64,000 nt of DNA from positions 62,001 to 126,000 of the forward strand of contig NZ_JAESVD010000010.1 of assembly GCF_016765635.1 (NCBI RefSeq), given 5' to 3'. Positions 34,726-43,699 of this stretch are shown here, in pieces. Below the pieces are notes generated by a model. The model was not told the DNA's origin. It saw nothing but the letters and a program-made list of their open reading frames with translations, and made no database searches. Within the stretch, counting starts at the first letter, position 1, and each line of letters starts with the position of its first letter. The DNA comes from Shewanella schlegeliana (GTDB taxonomy: Bacteria; Pseudomonadota; Gammaproteobacteria; Enterobacterales; Shewanellaceae). Both the position numbers and the translations under genes were made by a program.

Positions 34726-36396
34726 TTATGTATTCTGCTGTAAAAACTGATTTGTATATTTAAAGTACTCACTGACAGGTGTTCTTTGCTCATCCCATCG
34801 ACGCGTGAACCCTGCTGGCCGTGATCGTTCTTTTGCATATGTAAGCAGTAACTTACGCTTAGCTCTCGAAACTCCGACGAAAAAGGTACACAGGCTTTCT
34901 TCTGGGGCCCCAAAGTAACTTTGATTTTCGATACCTAAAAGCACAACGGTATCAAACTCTAGTCCTTTACTCTTGTGGGAGGTCAATATTCTTACTGATT
35001 GATCATCTGTAAACTGGCAAAGGGCCTCAAGTAGTGTCAGACCTGAGGCTAAGGCTTCATCTAACTGCTTAAATGTTTCCCTGAGAATTTCATTTAGGCG
35101 TGAAGTTGTTTCGTAGTCATGTGAAAGCGCTGTCATTGTTTTGATTCCTACTAAATCAATAAAACGCTTTGCACATTGCCAACGGTTAGGATTATCAGTA
35201 GTTATCGGGTTTTGTTGCAATTCTTTACGTTCACTTTGAATGAAGCTAAGCCACACTTGCTGGTATGAAGTTTGCCCTTCTTCGTCCTCTGTAAACGGTA
35301 TTAATTGATTCATGAGCCTTGACCAAGATGCTGGCTCACGTTTACCAAAAGTGCACAGCAGGAAATCGACTATGAGGCGCGCTGCGGGTTCAACTGTTAT
35401 ATCTTGTAGTAATTGTTCGTTTCTATAAGGGATATGCCTATTTTTCAAGGCGGGCATCAAATGTTGGGCATAAAGGTCGGGTTGGTTTCGTATTAGAACG
35501 GCAATCTCGTTTGGAGGAATATTCTCTACATTTATCCAGTTTTGAATCTGGTCAGCTAGATATTCTGCTTCATGTTGGCTTGTTTCAAATTGAAATGCTT
35601 GTATTTCTCCTTCATTGCCAACAATGAGTTCATTCGGCATCACCGAGGAGGGATCTAATGTCCGGATAATTTCGTTTTGTAAGCGAAGAAGCTGTGGCTT
35701 TGAACGGAAATTACGGTACATGTTCAATGGTAATGCTTGAAAATCTTGAGCATAAGTGACAAAAATGCCATCAAGTGCACCTGCCCACCCCATAATTTTT
35801 TGTTTCGTATCTCCAACAGCAGTCAATCGAATGGTTGTGCCTTGGAAAGCAATTTTAAGAAACTCATACTGAATATCAGTACAATCCTGAAATTCATCCA
35901 AAAACACATCAGTATATGTTTGCCTTATGGCATTTCTAGCAGTTGCAGAATTTTGGAGTATACGAGTCGCTAATGGAACCAAATCCGTGAACGTTATTTG
36001 CTTGTGAGGAGTTCTAGAGTTTCCAATGGTATACCCTAAATCTAATGCGTTGGCTCCCGTGAGTATAGGGCGAAAACGGTCAATAATTCGCTTAGCAAAT
36101 GCGTGAAATGTATAACTATCAAATCGAGATGATAATTCACCACCGCACCGGCGAGTTACTCGATCTTTTAAGTTCGAACTGGCATCAACTTTAAATGAAA
36201 TTGCCAAAATTCGTTTCGGATAACGGCAAGTGCCAGTTCGGAGTAAGAAGTCAGCCCGCTGAGCAAGCATTTCTGTCTTACCAGCACCAGGACCTGCCGT
36301 TAGGGCTAGATTTCTTAAGCGCTCTTTTACCGCTATTTCTGCATTGGGCTCTAGAATCAGCCCATCGGCAGGTTTCCAGTTGTCGATTTTAATCAC
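34726..36396 (-). CDS. gajB: Gabija protein GajB, UvrD-like helicase
   Basis: The 556-residue SF1A helicase shows Walker A GPGAGKTE (K40), Walker B FLDEFQD, motif III GDTKQKIMGW, YRNFRSK, motif V TSHKSKGLEFD and motif VI VGVSRAKRKL. Its start overlaps the stop of the OLD-nuclease gene by four bases, the coupling expected for gajA-gajB. In Gabija, GajB is thought to sense or process DNA ends during phage infection and assists GajA cleavage in a large complex. Length is slightly above the 494 residues of the Bacillus cereus protein. A stand-alone repair helicase is unlikely given the translational coupling and the island setting. Confidence 0.88.
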   Translation of the reverse strand: MIKIDNWKPADGLILEPNAEIAVKERLRNLALTAGPGAGKTEMLAQRADFLLRTGTCRYPKRILAISFKVDASSNLKDRVTRRCGGELSSRFDSYTFHAFAKRIIDRFRPILTGANALDLGYTIGNSRTPHKQITFTDLVPLATRILQNSATARNAIRQTYTDVFLDEFQDCTDIQYEFLKIAFQGTTIRLTAVGDTKQKIMGWAGALDGIFVTYAQDFQALPLNMYRNFRSKPQLLRLQNEIIRTLDPSSVMPNELIVGNEGEIQAFQFETSQHEAEYLADQIQNWINVENIPPNEIAVLIRNQPDLYAQHLMPALKNRHIPYRNEQLLQDITVEPAARLIVDFLLCTFGKREPASWSRLMNQLIPFTEDEEGQTSYQQVWLSFIQSERKELQQNPITTDNPNRWQCAKRFIDLVGIKTMTALSHDYETTSRLNEILRETFKQLDEALASGLTLLEALCQFTDDQSVRILTSHKSKGLEFDTVVLLGIENQSYFGAPEESLCTFFVGVSRAKRKLLLTYAKERSRPAGFTRRWDEQRTPVSEYFKYTNQFLQQNT

Positions 36397-38306
36397 TCTG
36401 GTAACTCCGCTAGTTTAGCGATAACGGCGTCTGCTAATCGGTCTAATGATGGCGGCATTGAGGCTATTACTTGCTTATTGGAAAGTCTTGATAATGCTTC
36501 AATATGGGCCGCTGGCTTGCTACCAAGCTTAAATAATTTATGGTAAACGTCGAAGAGCTTTCGTTCTTTTACTGTATATTGGCATATATCAAAGTGTGAA
36601 TTACCTAATACCGCTCTAACTCTACCTATCTTGGGTTTGACTCTATCTTCTTTTACTATATTAAAAGCTTCTGGATAACTTAATATCATTGAAAAATCTA
36701 AGTCTAATGGGCTTGAGAAAAAGACACCTTGATGTTCTAGTATAGTCAGGTAGTGCGTATAGTCTTTTATTTTCTGCTCTGGATCATTCCAATTTGGAAT
36801 ACCGTATCCTTCAGGGAATACATTATGCTGAGAGTATAATTTAAGTTGGTCATGAACATATTTTACTCGTCCCCAGCCTCCTTGATATCTTGCTATATCA
36901 AGGTCTAACAACGTAATGAATGGTATTTCTAATTTTGTTAGAAGTCGCCAGAAGTGATTGACGTGCCTTCCACCTAAAGGTGCGATAGTGATTGCAGACT
37001 CATCAATCGGGGCTCCCTTAGCTTCCAAGATCCGTGGGAGAACGATTTCTTCACTATCACCTTCACCAAGAACAACCAGTCTAGAGAAGTATATTTCAGG
37101 AAATGCTTTTACGGCTTGTATTACAAATTTGTGTGCTTCATCAGTTTTTGCTGGAAGAACAATTTCTGTAATTCTTGACTGACGTTTCGTATTTAATCGT
37201 AGATGGCGAATTTGTTTTGGGTTAATACGCCTCAACATTGAGGGGGCGTGCGTGGCAATAAGAGCTTGAGCATCGCCATGTTTAACCATTTCTTTGAGTG
37301 CGCTAACAATGCGACCAAGATAATGTGGTGATAAGCTATTTTCTGGCTCTTCTACGGCCACTAAAGTAAAAACAGGAGGGCGAAGTTTGTCTGGATCGAA
37401 AGAATCTTCCCCCTGCAGTACTGCTCGCCCTATAGTCTGAGAGGATAACACCAGAGATAAATAGAGCATTGATTTTTGTCCATCGCTTAAGCGAGAGAAA
37501 TCAACTAATGCCTCATCATGTCCAGGAGCGAACGAAATAGAAAGGTGACGCAATAGGGATTCGATTTCGCTGGCTACAAAAGTTATTTGAGGCTTTGTAA
37601 AAAAATGTCCTTTATGTAGATTCGACCATGTATTTTGAATGTTAGTGCTTAGAGCATTTACAGCTGTGTTTGTTGCTAAGCACTCACTGATTTCGTCAGT
37701 ATGCTCTTTAACTATTTCTCGTTCATCTTCCCAATTAATAGCTCTTAGCATTCGGCCTAAGATCGCGTTTGTGCCAAAAGTAATATGTTCAGCGGGATCA
37801 CGACGTGCTGGTAAGTAATGAACTTGAATTAAGCTACGTTCACCTCGTCTAACTTTTGCTGTAGAGAGGGGGTGTCCATATTCATCTAGATCGTGTACAT
37901 AAACAAAAGATTCTTCTATGTCACCATCGACCCCAATTGTTGCTTCTAACCTAAAGCGAACTCGTGGAATTCCATCACCATTATCATCAAGTCTCATGTG
38001 ACCAAAGTGAGGCGCTACAGTTGTATTGTCTGCTTCATCGGTAAGTTCGGGAAATTGAAAGTCTGCTTCTATCCAAAGGTTTCGCTCGTCCGGTATTTCG
38101 ATTTCGTCGTATGGCACATGGAAATCAGATTTTTTTATTCGACGTACAGAAGGATCTAGAGCAAACATACGGCAAAGCGCCTGTAAAACTGCTGTTTTCC
38201 CTGAGCCGTTAGGGCCGATAAGAAAGGTTAAATCTTCTAGGTTTAGCTCAGTTGAAGTTGGGCCAAAACTTTGGAAGTTGTATAAGCGTACGCAGCTAAG
38301 TTTCAT
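36393..38306 (-). CDS. gajA: Gabija protein GajA, OLD-family ATPase-TOPRIM nuclease
   Basis: The 637-residue protein has an ABC-type ATPase (Walker A GPNGSGKT with K37, signature LSDGQKSMLYLSL, Walker B FTLVAVEEPENSLSP, H-loop ATHAPSML). It is followed by a TOPRIM nuclease domain with E415 (LGEGDSEE) and the D468-D470 pair in LLDLDIARY. This is the class 2 OLD architecture of GajA, a site-specific DNA-nicking enzyme held off by normal nucleotide levels and released when phage replication depletes them. The gene is first of the pair; ATG 38306 has GGAT five bases upstream. A 241-base divergent promoter region separates it from the STAND gene. Confidence 0.88.
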   Translation of the reverse strand: MKLSCVRLYNFQSFGPTSTELNLEDLTFLIGPNGSGKTAVLQALCRMFALDPSVRRIKKSDFHVPYDEIEIPDERNLWIEADFQFPELTDEADNTTVAPHFGHMRLDDNGDGIPRVRFRLEATIGVDGDIEESFVYVHDLDEYGHPLSTAKVRRGERSLIQVHYLPARRDPAEHITFGTNAILGRMLRAINWEDEREIVKEHTDEISECLATNTAVNALSTNIQNTWSNLHKGHFFTKPQITFVASEIESLLRHLSISFAPGHDEALVDFSRLSDGQKSMLYLSLVLSSQTIGRAVLQGEDSFDPDKLRPPVFTLVAVEEPENSLSPHYLGRIVSALKEMVKHGDAQALIATHAPSMLRRINPKQIRHLRLNTKRQSRITEIVLPAKTDEAHKFVIQAVKAFPEIYFSRLVVLGEGDSEEIVLPRILEAKGAPIDESAITIAPLGGRHVNHFWRLLTKLEIPFITLLDLDIARYQGGWGRVKYVHDQLKLYSQHNVFPEGYGIPNWNDPEQKIKDYTHYLTILEHQGVFFSSPLDLDFSMILSYPEAFNIVKEDRVKPKIGRVRAVLGNSHFDICQYTVKERKLFDVYHKLFKLGSKPAAHIEALSRLSNKQVIASMPPSLDRLADAVIAKLAELPE

Positions 38307-38547
38307 TTTAGATCCTATTTATAGTTATTACTATAAGCAACAAAACGGTTCACGTTCCTTGAGCGTTAAGTTAATAAATTATAAGTAAAAAAGATAGTTT
38401 AATGTTTGATGTGTGAAGTAGTTTCTCAAGAGAAATGCATGTAGAGTATGGCGTAGTGGTTATGTTGCTTTTTACTCATGATTTTTTATTGCATGTTAGT
38501 TTTACTGGCTAGTGGCTTTAAGCTAATTTGGCTTTTACGGAGATATT

Positions 38548-40995
38548 ATGGAAAATGTTTATCGAAGTCAGCTTGCTGTTATTGGCAATTTGGCAAGCGC
38601 GGAAGCTAAGCTAAATTGTTTAACTTCAACTCTCAGATCCATCCTTCAGTTAGTTGTTGTAACGTCAATAGAGCTCGCTTCTAAAAAAACTAGTACTGAA
38701 GAGCTAGATATTGATTCATCTATTGAACGATTCTGTATCCCGTCAGATGGATTACCTAGAGAAATGCTAGATAAGATAATTCCTCATTTGCGAAGCTACC
38801 AAGACAGTCGTATAGCATATGGTTGGTTTGAAGAAATTCAGAATGTAAAACCTTGTCTGTCTAAAGATATCGTTGAGTGGGTCGAGTTTAGGAACCGTGC
38901 AGCTCACGGAGTATTAGATGCTCAAACAACTAAGGAATGGGTTGATAAGATACAACTGATAATAGAAAAGTGTTTTAAGGTTTTTTCTTCTTTAATTCCG
39001 ACTATAGACAGTGCTGGAAAAGTTTTAATTCGGAGTAAGTCAGAGAGTATTTATATTTCGACGCCAGTACTTAGAAATGGTCTGCCCATCGTATTGGCTA
39101 AAGTTAAACAAAGAAAAGGTTTGTGGTCTTTAGAAGGGCAAGCTCTTATTTTTGATAGACAGGCAGGTAAGTTTACTGTTGAGTTGAATGAAGATACTGT
39201 ATTTTCTGGTTTAAACAGCGGGACTAAAGAAGAGTATGAAATAAAAATAATAGATTGTGATAATCAAGAGCTAATTGTTTCTCACAATGTTCCTATTAGA
39301 CAAACTGCAACATTTGAAGGGCGTAAAAAAGAATTACAAGCTCTACAAGAGTGGTATGAAGATGAAGATTCTAGAAGGTGCCTTATTTATGGTGATGGAG
39401 GGTATGGGAAAACAACCCTTGTACTTGAGTTTATAAATAAATATTTAGATGGGGATATTCAACCAACTTGGTTCACCCCGTCTGTGATTAGTTTTTATAC
39501 TGCAAAAATGACACGTTGGACTGCAGACGGGCTAACTCACTTCACTTCTACTAAGCCTGTGATGGACGAGTGCCTGAGAGGAGTTATGCAATGCTTTTAT
39601 CCAGTTTTAGACAAGAAGTGGTATAGTATTTCTGGAAGGACGTTGATAGATCGAGTTGTGCAAGAGTTGCGAGCCAGAAAGATCGAACGTAATGATGTTT
39701 TGCTAATCATTGATAATTCAGAATCGTTAGCTGCTAATAGCCAAGATACAGCTGATTTAGCGAGTTTCTTTAGAGATGTCGGAAAGAGTGTTGGTCGAAT
39801 AATTATTACATCACGAAGAAATGAAAGTATTGAAGCTGCTCAGATTTTAATTGATGGTTTAGATGAGGTTGATTGTGTTTCTTTGTTGAAATGTCTTGCC
39901 GAAACTCATGGTGCAGATGCCATTATTAAAGCGGGAAGTTCAACACTGAGAAAAGTTTCGAATAAGCTAATGCGTAAGCCGATATTGCTCGAAGCATTAG
40001 TGGTTTATGTTGCTCGCTCAGGTGTGTCAATTGATCGAGCAATGGATAACTTATATAAAAAATCTGATACAGATTTATTAGAGTTTCTATATGAAGATGC
40101 ATGGGAGCGCCTAGATGAGCTTCAAAGAAAGGTGTTTTACGTTATTGTATCTATAGCTAGTCCTTTAAATGACATTTCAATTGGAAGAGCTTGCCAAATA
40201 TTAGAAATTCAGCACAGTGAATTTCAAAGCAGTCTCCAAGAAACGCATTTTGCTTCGGTCTCAGATTATGGCAAGGGCTATGAAATTGAGCTTGTAGATT
40301 TAGCAAAACGCTTCTTTGAAAAGAAATTATCCGAAGTGGAGAATGATTCTCGTAATAGTGTTTTAGAGTCTGCCTCGCTGGTTGATGAATACGCAAAAGA
40401 AAGAGATCGCGTTGAGAGGGAGTATCAAGAAGATCGAGTCTCAGATGCATTTAGAAATGAATATGCTAAAGCAGCAAAAGTTGAAGGTGATAAAGAAAAC
40501 TATCCCGAAGCCGATGAATTGTTTAGCTTGGCGGTTGAAGATGATCCTTGTAATTCTGCCTTAAATGACAGGTACGCTTGGTTGCTGTTAAACAAGATAA
40601 AGAACCCTGAAAGAGCTCTAACTTATGCGGAAAAAGCAATAGCGTTAGACCCTAATAATTGTGATGCAGCTGTTACTTTAGCTTTAGTATATTATCGTCT
40701 TAATAATATACAAAAAGGAGATGAGTTTATTGATGTTGCGCATAAACTCGGACGTCCTAAGTCTTTTTGTCTGTTAAGAAAGGCTATTGCAAGATTTCAT
40801 ATGTCTTATTCTTGTAATGGCGAAGTTTTTATAGCCGTTTTACAAAGTGCTGACACTCTTTTAAAGCAAGCGTTAAGTGAACATGTATCCCTTACGGGTT
40901 ATGACGCTAAAAATTTAAGGGATATTCATAAATACCAAGAATTAGTTTTAAAGCGTTTGAGTAGTAAGCGTCTGACTGAAAAACGTTTTGGCTAA
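38548..40995 (+). CDS. HEPN-STAND-TPR protein, candidate defence NTPase
   Basis: The 815-residue protein falls into three parts. The N-terminus (1-150) is helical and contains R115-N116-x3-H120 (FRNRAAHG), the R-x4-H signature of HEPN domains, many of which are RNases. Residues about 255-560 form a STAND NTPase: FEGRKKELQ entry, Walker A GDGGYGKTT (K288), Walker B LLIIDNSES (D389), and RIIITSRR as sensor 1. The C-terminus (about 640-800) has TPR-like helical pairs (PEADELFSLAVEDDP, ALTYAEKAIALDPNN). This matches Avs-type logic: repeats sense, NTPase oligomerises, effector acts. GGAG lies seven bases before the ATG. It is transcribed alone, divergent from Gabija. The trigger and effector activity are unknown. 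Confidence 0.75.
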   Translation: MENVYRSQLAVIGNLASAEAKLNCLTSTLRSILQLVVVTSIELASKKTSTEELDIDSSIERFCIPSDGLPREMLDKIIPHLRSYQDSRIAYGWFEEIQNVKPCLSKDIVEWVEFRNRAAHGVLDAQTTKEWVDKIQLIIEKCFKVFSSLIPTIDSAGKVLIRSKSESIYISTPVLRNGLPIVLAKVKQRKGLWSLEGQALIFDRQAGKFTVELNEDTVFSGLNSGTKEEYEIKIIDCDNQELIVSHNVPIRQTATFEGRKKELQALQEWYEDEDSRRCLIYGDGGYGKTTLVLEFINKYLDGDIQPTWFTPSVISFYTAKMTRWTADGLTHFTSTKPVMDECLRGVMQCFYPVLDKKWYSISGRTLIDRVVQELRARKIERNDVLLIIDNSESLAANSQDTADLASFFRDVGKSVGRIIITSRRNESIEAAQILIDGLDEVDCVSLLKCLAETHGADAIIKAGSSTLRKVSNKLMRKPILLEALVVYVARSGVSIDRAMDNLYKKSDTDLLEFLYEDAWERLDELQRKVFYVIVSIASPLNDISIGRACQILEIQHSEFQSSLQETHFASVSDYGKGYEIELVDLAKRFFEKKLSEVENDSRNSVLESASLVDEYAKERDRVEREYQEDRVSDAFRNEYAKAAKVEGDKENYPEADELFSLAVEDDPCNSALNDRYAWLLLNKIKNPERALTYAEKAIALDPNNCDAAVTLALVYYRLNNIQKGDEFIDVAHKLGRPKSFCLLRKAIARFHMSYSCNGEVFIAVLQSADTLLKQALSEHVSLTGYDAKNLRDIHKYQELVLKRLSSKRLTEKRFG

Positions 40996-41011
40996 AATTT
41001 TTGTTTAAAAA

Positions 41012-41043
41012 CAGTGTGTAGTATTGGCGCTACATACTGTTCT
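41012..41043. terminator. Shared hairpin between convergent STAND and helicase genes
   Basis: CAGTGTGTAG (41012-41021) pairs with CTACATACTG (41030-41039) with one G-T pair and an 8-base loop, and TTCTT follows on the plus strand. It lies in the 47-base gap between two convergent stops, so it probably serves both genes. Confidence 0.6.
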
Positions 41044-42461
41044 TAAAATGGTGAATCAAAAGTTGAAATAACCTTCTCTCTAAACCTGCCTAAGATCTCT
41101 ATTGATAGGTTGATTGAGCTGGTGAATTGAACATCTTCAGTTGTTCGATTCAGTATTGCATTAGTCTGTTTCTTATCGAAAATATCACCAACGCTAAGTG
41201 TAAAAGAACGAGATTGATTGGGAAGATGACTAGGTTTTTTCTCATAGTTAGATATTGTTAATTCCATACCGCCACTAGGTTTTGACTCTCTCATCACAAC
41301 ATGGTTATCAGGGAGTTCAAGCTCAATTCTATGCGCAAATACGACTAGTTTGGGTTCCGCAAACATGAAGAGCCAAGCTTGTTGATCTAAAGCTCTAGTG
41401 GTTCGCAAAATGCGCCCTAATATTTGCCTAAAGTACAATTCAGTTTTTACTCGACTTAGGTGGCAGCACACCTGTAGCCTCGGAATATCAGTGCCTTCGC
41501 TTACCATTCCAACACTGACGATCCACTGTGTATTATCATGCCTAAATTCGTTGATTATGTCCGATGGGTTAGCTTCTTGGTAAGTGACTATTGTCGCTGT
41601 TTGGTGGAATGTATCTTTGAGTATTTTTAAGATATGGGACGCATGTTCAATTGAGGATGCTACGACTAATCCTGCTGCATTAGGGTTTAGCTGTCTGATA
41701 CTTCCTAGCTTATCTATTGCTAGTCCTAAAATGTGATGAATCGCTAAATTATTTTTGACGACCGATTGATATGAAATTGATGAGCCTTTAAATAAGTCAT
41801 CAAAACTGCTGAAAGTTTGGATCTCATTATCTTGGTTTGTAACTAATAGTTCTTCGTTATCAATTAATACAATTTTCGGGTTCCGGCAAACACCATCTCT
41901 CACGGCTTCTCTTAGGCCATAAACATAGTCACATTGAATTTTGCTATCAGGGTCTAGATATCGAGATAAAACAATCGGTGCTTGATCTGAGCGCCAAGGC
42001 GTACCAGTCAACGCCAAGGTGTACTTCGCGTGATCTTGTATGTTGAGTAAGATCTCTTCTCCCCAAGCATTGGCATCTTCAAGAGTACTACCAGAGCAAT
42101 GATGGATCTCATCAAAAATGACTAATACCCGATTTCTTTTTAGTAACTGCCAGAAGTCATCTTTAAATGACAGCATCCCCTGATAGGTATAAGAGCAACC
42201 AACTGCACCTATTACGCCATCAAAGCGACATTCCAGCCTGTGTGAAAATGTGTTTTGAATACCTTGCGAGATGTTTACTGAAGGCGAAAAGCACAATACA
42301 AAATCGATAAGATCTTGCTCAAACAATTCAGCTGCTATCTCTGCCGCCATAATCGTCTTACCTGCTCCAGGAGTTGCTAAGCAGAGGAAGTGTCTTTTAT
42401 TGGCATGAAAGTGCTCTAGAGCGCGGTTTACGCACTCTAATTGCCATTGTCTTAATTGCAT
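41043..42461 (-). CDS. SF2 DEAD/DEAH-type helicase of a putative defence pair
   Basis: The 472-residue protein carries the full SF2 motif set: Q-motif LRQWQLECV, Walker A ATPGAGKT (K35), DEIH box (VIFDEIHHC), LTGTPWRSD, and in the second lobe VASSIEHA, VGMVSEGTDIP and RQILGRILRTT. The pattern is closest to restriction-enzyme R-subunit and similar DNA translocases (ResIII type), but no nuclease motif is visible and the tail of about 80 residues is unassigned. It begins five bases after the stop of the 179-residue gene upstream, so they form an operon controlled from 43.0-43.1 kb. Without a methylase nearby, classical restriction is unlikely. A defence role is inferred from location. Confidence 0.8.
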   Translation of the reverse strand: MQLRQWQLECVNRALEHFHANKRHFLCLATPGAGKTIMAAEIAAELFEQDLIDFVLCFSPSVNISQGIQNTFSHRLECRFDGVIGAVGCSYTYQGMLSFKDDFWQLLKRNRVLVIFDEIHHCSGSTLEDANAWGEEILLNIQDHAKYTLALTGTPWRSDQAPIVLSRYLDPDSKIQCDYVYGLREAVRDGVCRNPKIVLIDNEELLVTNQDNEIQTFSSFDDLFKGSSISYQSVVKNNLAIHHILGLAIDKLGSIRQLNPNAAGLVVASSIEHASHILKILKDTFHQTATIVTYQEANPSDIINEFRHDNTQWIVSVGMVSEGTDIPRLQVCCHLSRVKTELYFRQILGRILRTTRALDQQAWLFMFAEPKLVVFAHRIELELPDNHVVMRESKPSGGMELTISNYEKKPSHLPNQSRSFTLSVGDIFDKKQTNAILNRTTEDVQFTSSINLSIEILGRFREKVISTFDSPF

Positions 42462-42466
42462 TGGGG

Positions 42467-43006
42467 TTACTTCTGTTGGTGCGAGAGTACTGATTTAATA
42501 GCTTTGATTTGCCCAAGTAGCTTCGAGCTATTTTCTCTAGCCACTATGTACTGCGACTCAAGGTGTTCCTTCATCTCTGGGAAGGACTTGTATAGCCGCA
42601 TATATTCTTCAGACTCTCCAATGCTAGTCAGCAGATCGACTTCTGATTGCTTAAGGCGTTCTTTTAGCTGCTGAATAGCATCTTGTTCAGTCCTATCTAG
42701 TAGTTTTTGTAAGGGCTTACTAGCTTCAATGGGTCCGTTTATAACGAAGTTGATTTGATCAAATAGCTCTGTCTTTTGGTAAGTGACTGTTTTCGTGCTC
42801 TCCTTATTAACTTTCCGTAAGGCTCTCTTTTTAACGAGTCTACTGACCTGCCTATAAATAAATTTATATGCATCGCCAACGCTTTGGTTGCTAGTGGAGG
42901 CTGCTAAAAATCTATCGCGTAACTGCACGACTTGGAAATTATTAAAGCTCTCGTCCTGGAGAATAGTATGCAACTTAGTGCATATTTTGATTGAAACTTT
43001 CGGCAT
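42467..43006 (-). CDS. Hypothetical partner of the SF2 helicase
   Basis: The 179-residue protein is not recognised. The N-terminal 80 residues look like a winged-helix-type segment (FQVVQLRDRFLAA, followed by the basic RQVSRLVKKRALRKV). The C-terminal half is a charged helix (about 100-175: LLDRTEQDAIQQLKERLK) likely to form a coiled coil. A DNA-binding adaptor that brings the helicase to its target would fit both halves, but this is inference. It is the first gene of the minus-strand pair and starts 63 bases from the nearer palindrome of the operator region shared with the XRE gene. Confidence 0.5.
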   Translation of the reverse strand: MPKVSIKICTKLHTILQDESFNNFQVVQLRDRFLAASTSNQSVGDAYKFIYRQVSRLVKKRALRKVNKESTKTVTYQKTELFDQINFVINGPIEASKPLQKLLDRTEQDAIQQLKERLKQSEVDLLTSIGESEEYMRLYKSFPEMKEHLESQYIVARENSSKLLGQIKAIKSVLSHQQK

Positions 43007-43068
43007 GACTTTCTCACAAGGTGTTAATCACTAGCTCTAGGGAGTAGAAAAACATTACAAACTAAATG

Positions 43069-43096
43069 CGGATTATAATCCGTGGCTTTATAAGCC
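43069..43096. promoter_or_regulatory. Twin palindromic operators with a two-way -10 element
   Basis: CGGATTATAATCCG (43069-43082) is a perfect palindrome, and GGCTT-TAT-AAGCC (43084-43096) lies one base further on. TATAAT within the first reads as a -10 box on the plus strand (43074-43079) and, being inside a palindrome, also on the minus strand (ATTATA, 43072-43077). Binding of the XRE protein encoded at 43135 would block both divergent promoters. The layout resembles the C-boxes of restriction-modification controller proteins. Confidence 0.55.
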
Positions 43097-43134
43097 GCAA
43101 CTTTGGATAGTCTTTATCTTTAACGAGATGAAAA

Positions 43135-43341
43135 ATGAAAGACTTAGCAATCCAATTTGGCTTGAAATTACGGAGCAAACGCAAAGAGTTGGGGATATCT
43201 CAAGATAAATTGGCGCTTTTAGCTGAGATTGATCGCAGCTATGCGGGGAGAATCGAGCGCGGTGAAGTCAATATTACGCTTGAAAAGGCATATCAATTGG
43301 CCGAAGTTTTAGATTGTGATGTGAAGGAGTTGCTCCCTTAA
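43135..43341 (+). CDS. Small XRE-family regulator (controller-protein-like)
   Basis: The 68-residue protein is almost entirely a lambda-Cro/XRE helix-turn-helix: LKLRSKRKELGISQDKLA, then the recognition helix in IDRSYAGRIERGEVNITLE and a C-terminal helix. Size and motif (SQDKLALLAEIDRSY) match restriction-modification controller (C) proteins and other small autoregulators. It diverges from the 179-residue/helicase operon and faces the twin palindromes at 43069-43096, so it most likely represses or times both units. No toxin gene is adjacent, so a toxin-antitoxin reading is not favoured. Confidence 0.85.
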   Translation: MKDLAIQFGLKLRSKRKELGISQDKLALLAEIDRSYAGRIERGEVNITLEKAYQLAEVLDCDVKELLP

Positions 43342-43532
43342 ATTTTTAGATATCGAAATGCGTCTAGCTGGTTGAATTTCGCAAATTCCCGAGCCTCATT
43401 TTTTGTCTTGAAAGGATGTATATCAAGCTCTCGTAATTGTTCAATGAATAAGTAGAAAGAGTGGGAACTTTGGTCAAATCTGTATAGCGAAGTGTTACCG
43501 TAGATAATGTTGTTATGTTTAAAATCAAAATT
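43338..43532 (-). pseudogene. Fragment of an unknown small gene
   Basis: On the minus strand a 64-codon open frame encodes a protein-like sequence ending YLFIEQLRELDIHPF, then a Lys/Glu-rich helix and ILKI-type end (stop at 43338-43340, overlapping the XRE stop). It has no ATG, GTG or TTG. In another frame just upstream a start-bearing segment (from 43561, MGGNELLAHEI) could join it through a frameshift. This suggests a broken gene of about 75 codons. The rest of 43533-43699 shows no other feature. Confidence 0.35.
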
Positions 43533-43699
43533 TCATGGGCGAGAAGCTCATTTCCGCCCAAAATTGATGTTGAAAGTAATCAAACTTTAATGTGTTGGTG
43601 CATCAATGCTATGGAAAGAATATGTCCCCCAACAAATTTTAGTAGGAAGTTATTCTTATAATTATTAGTTGCTGGGCTTTTTAGTTAATGTGTTTGTTT

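Noticed and set aside
41043..43006. Classical type I or III restriction system
   Set aside because: No methylase or specificity gene is present near the helicase.
43135..43341. Antitoxin of a toxin-antitoxin pair
   Set aside because: No intact toxin-sized gene adjoins it on the same strand; the operator layout fits a controller protein better.
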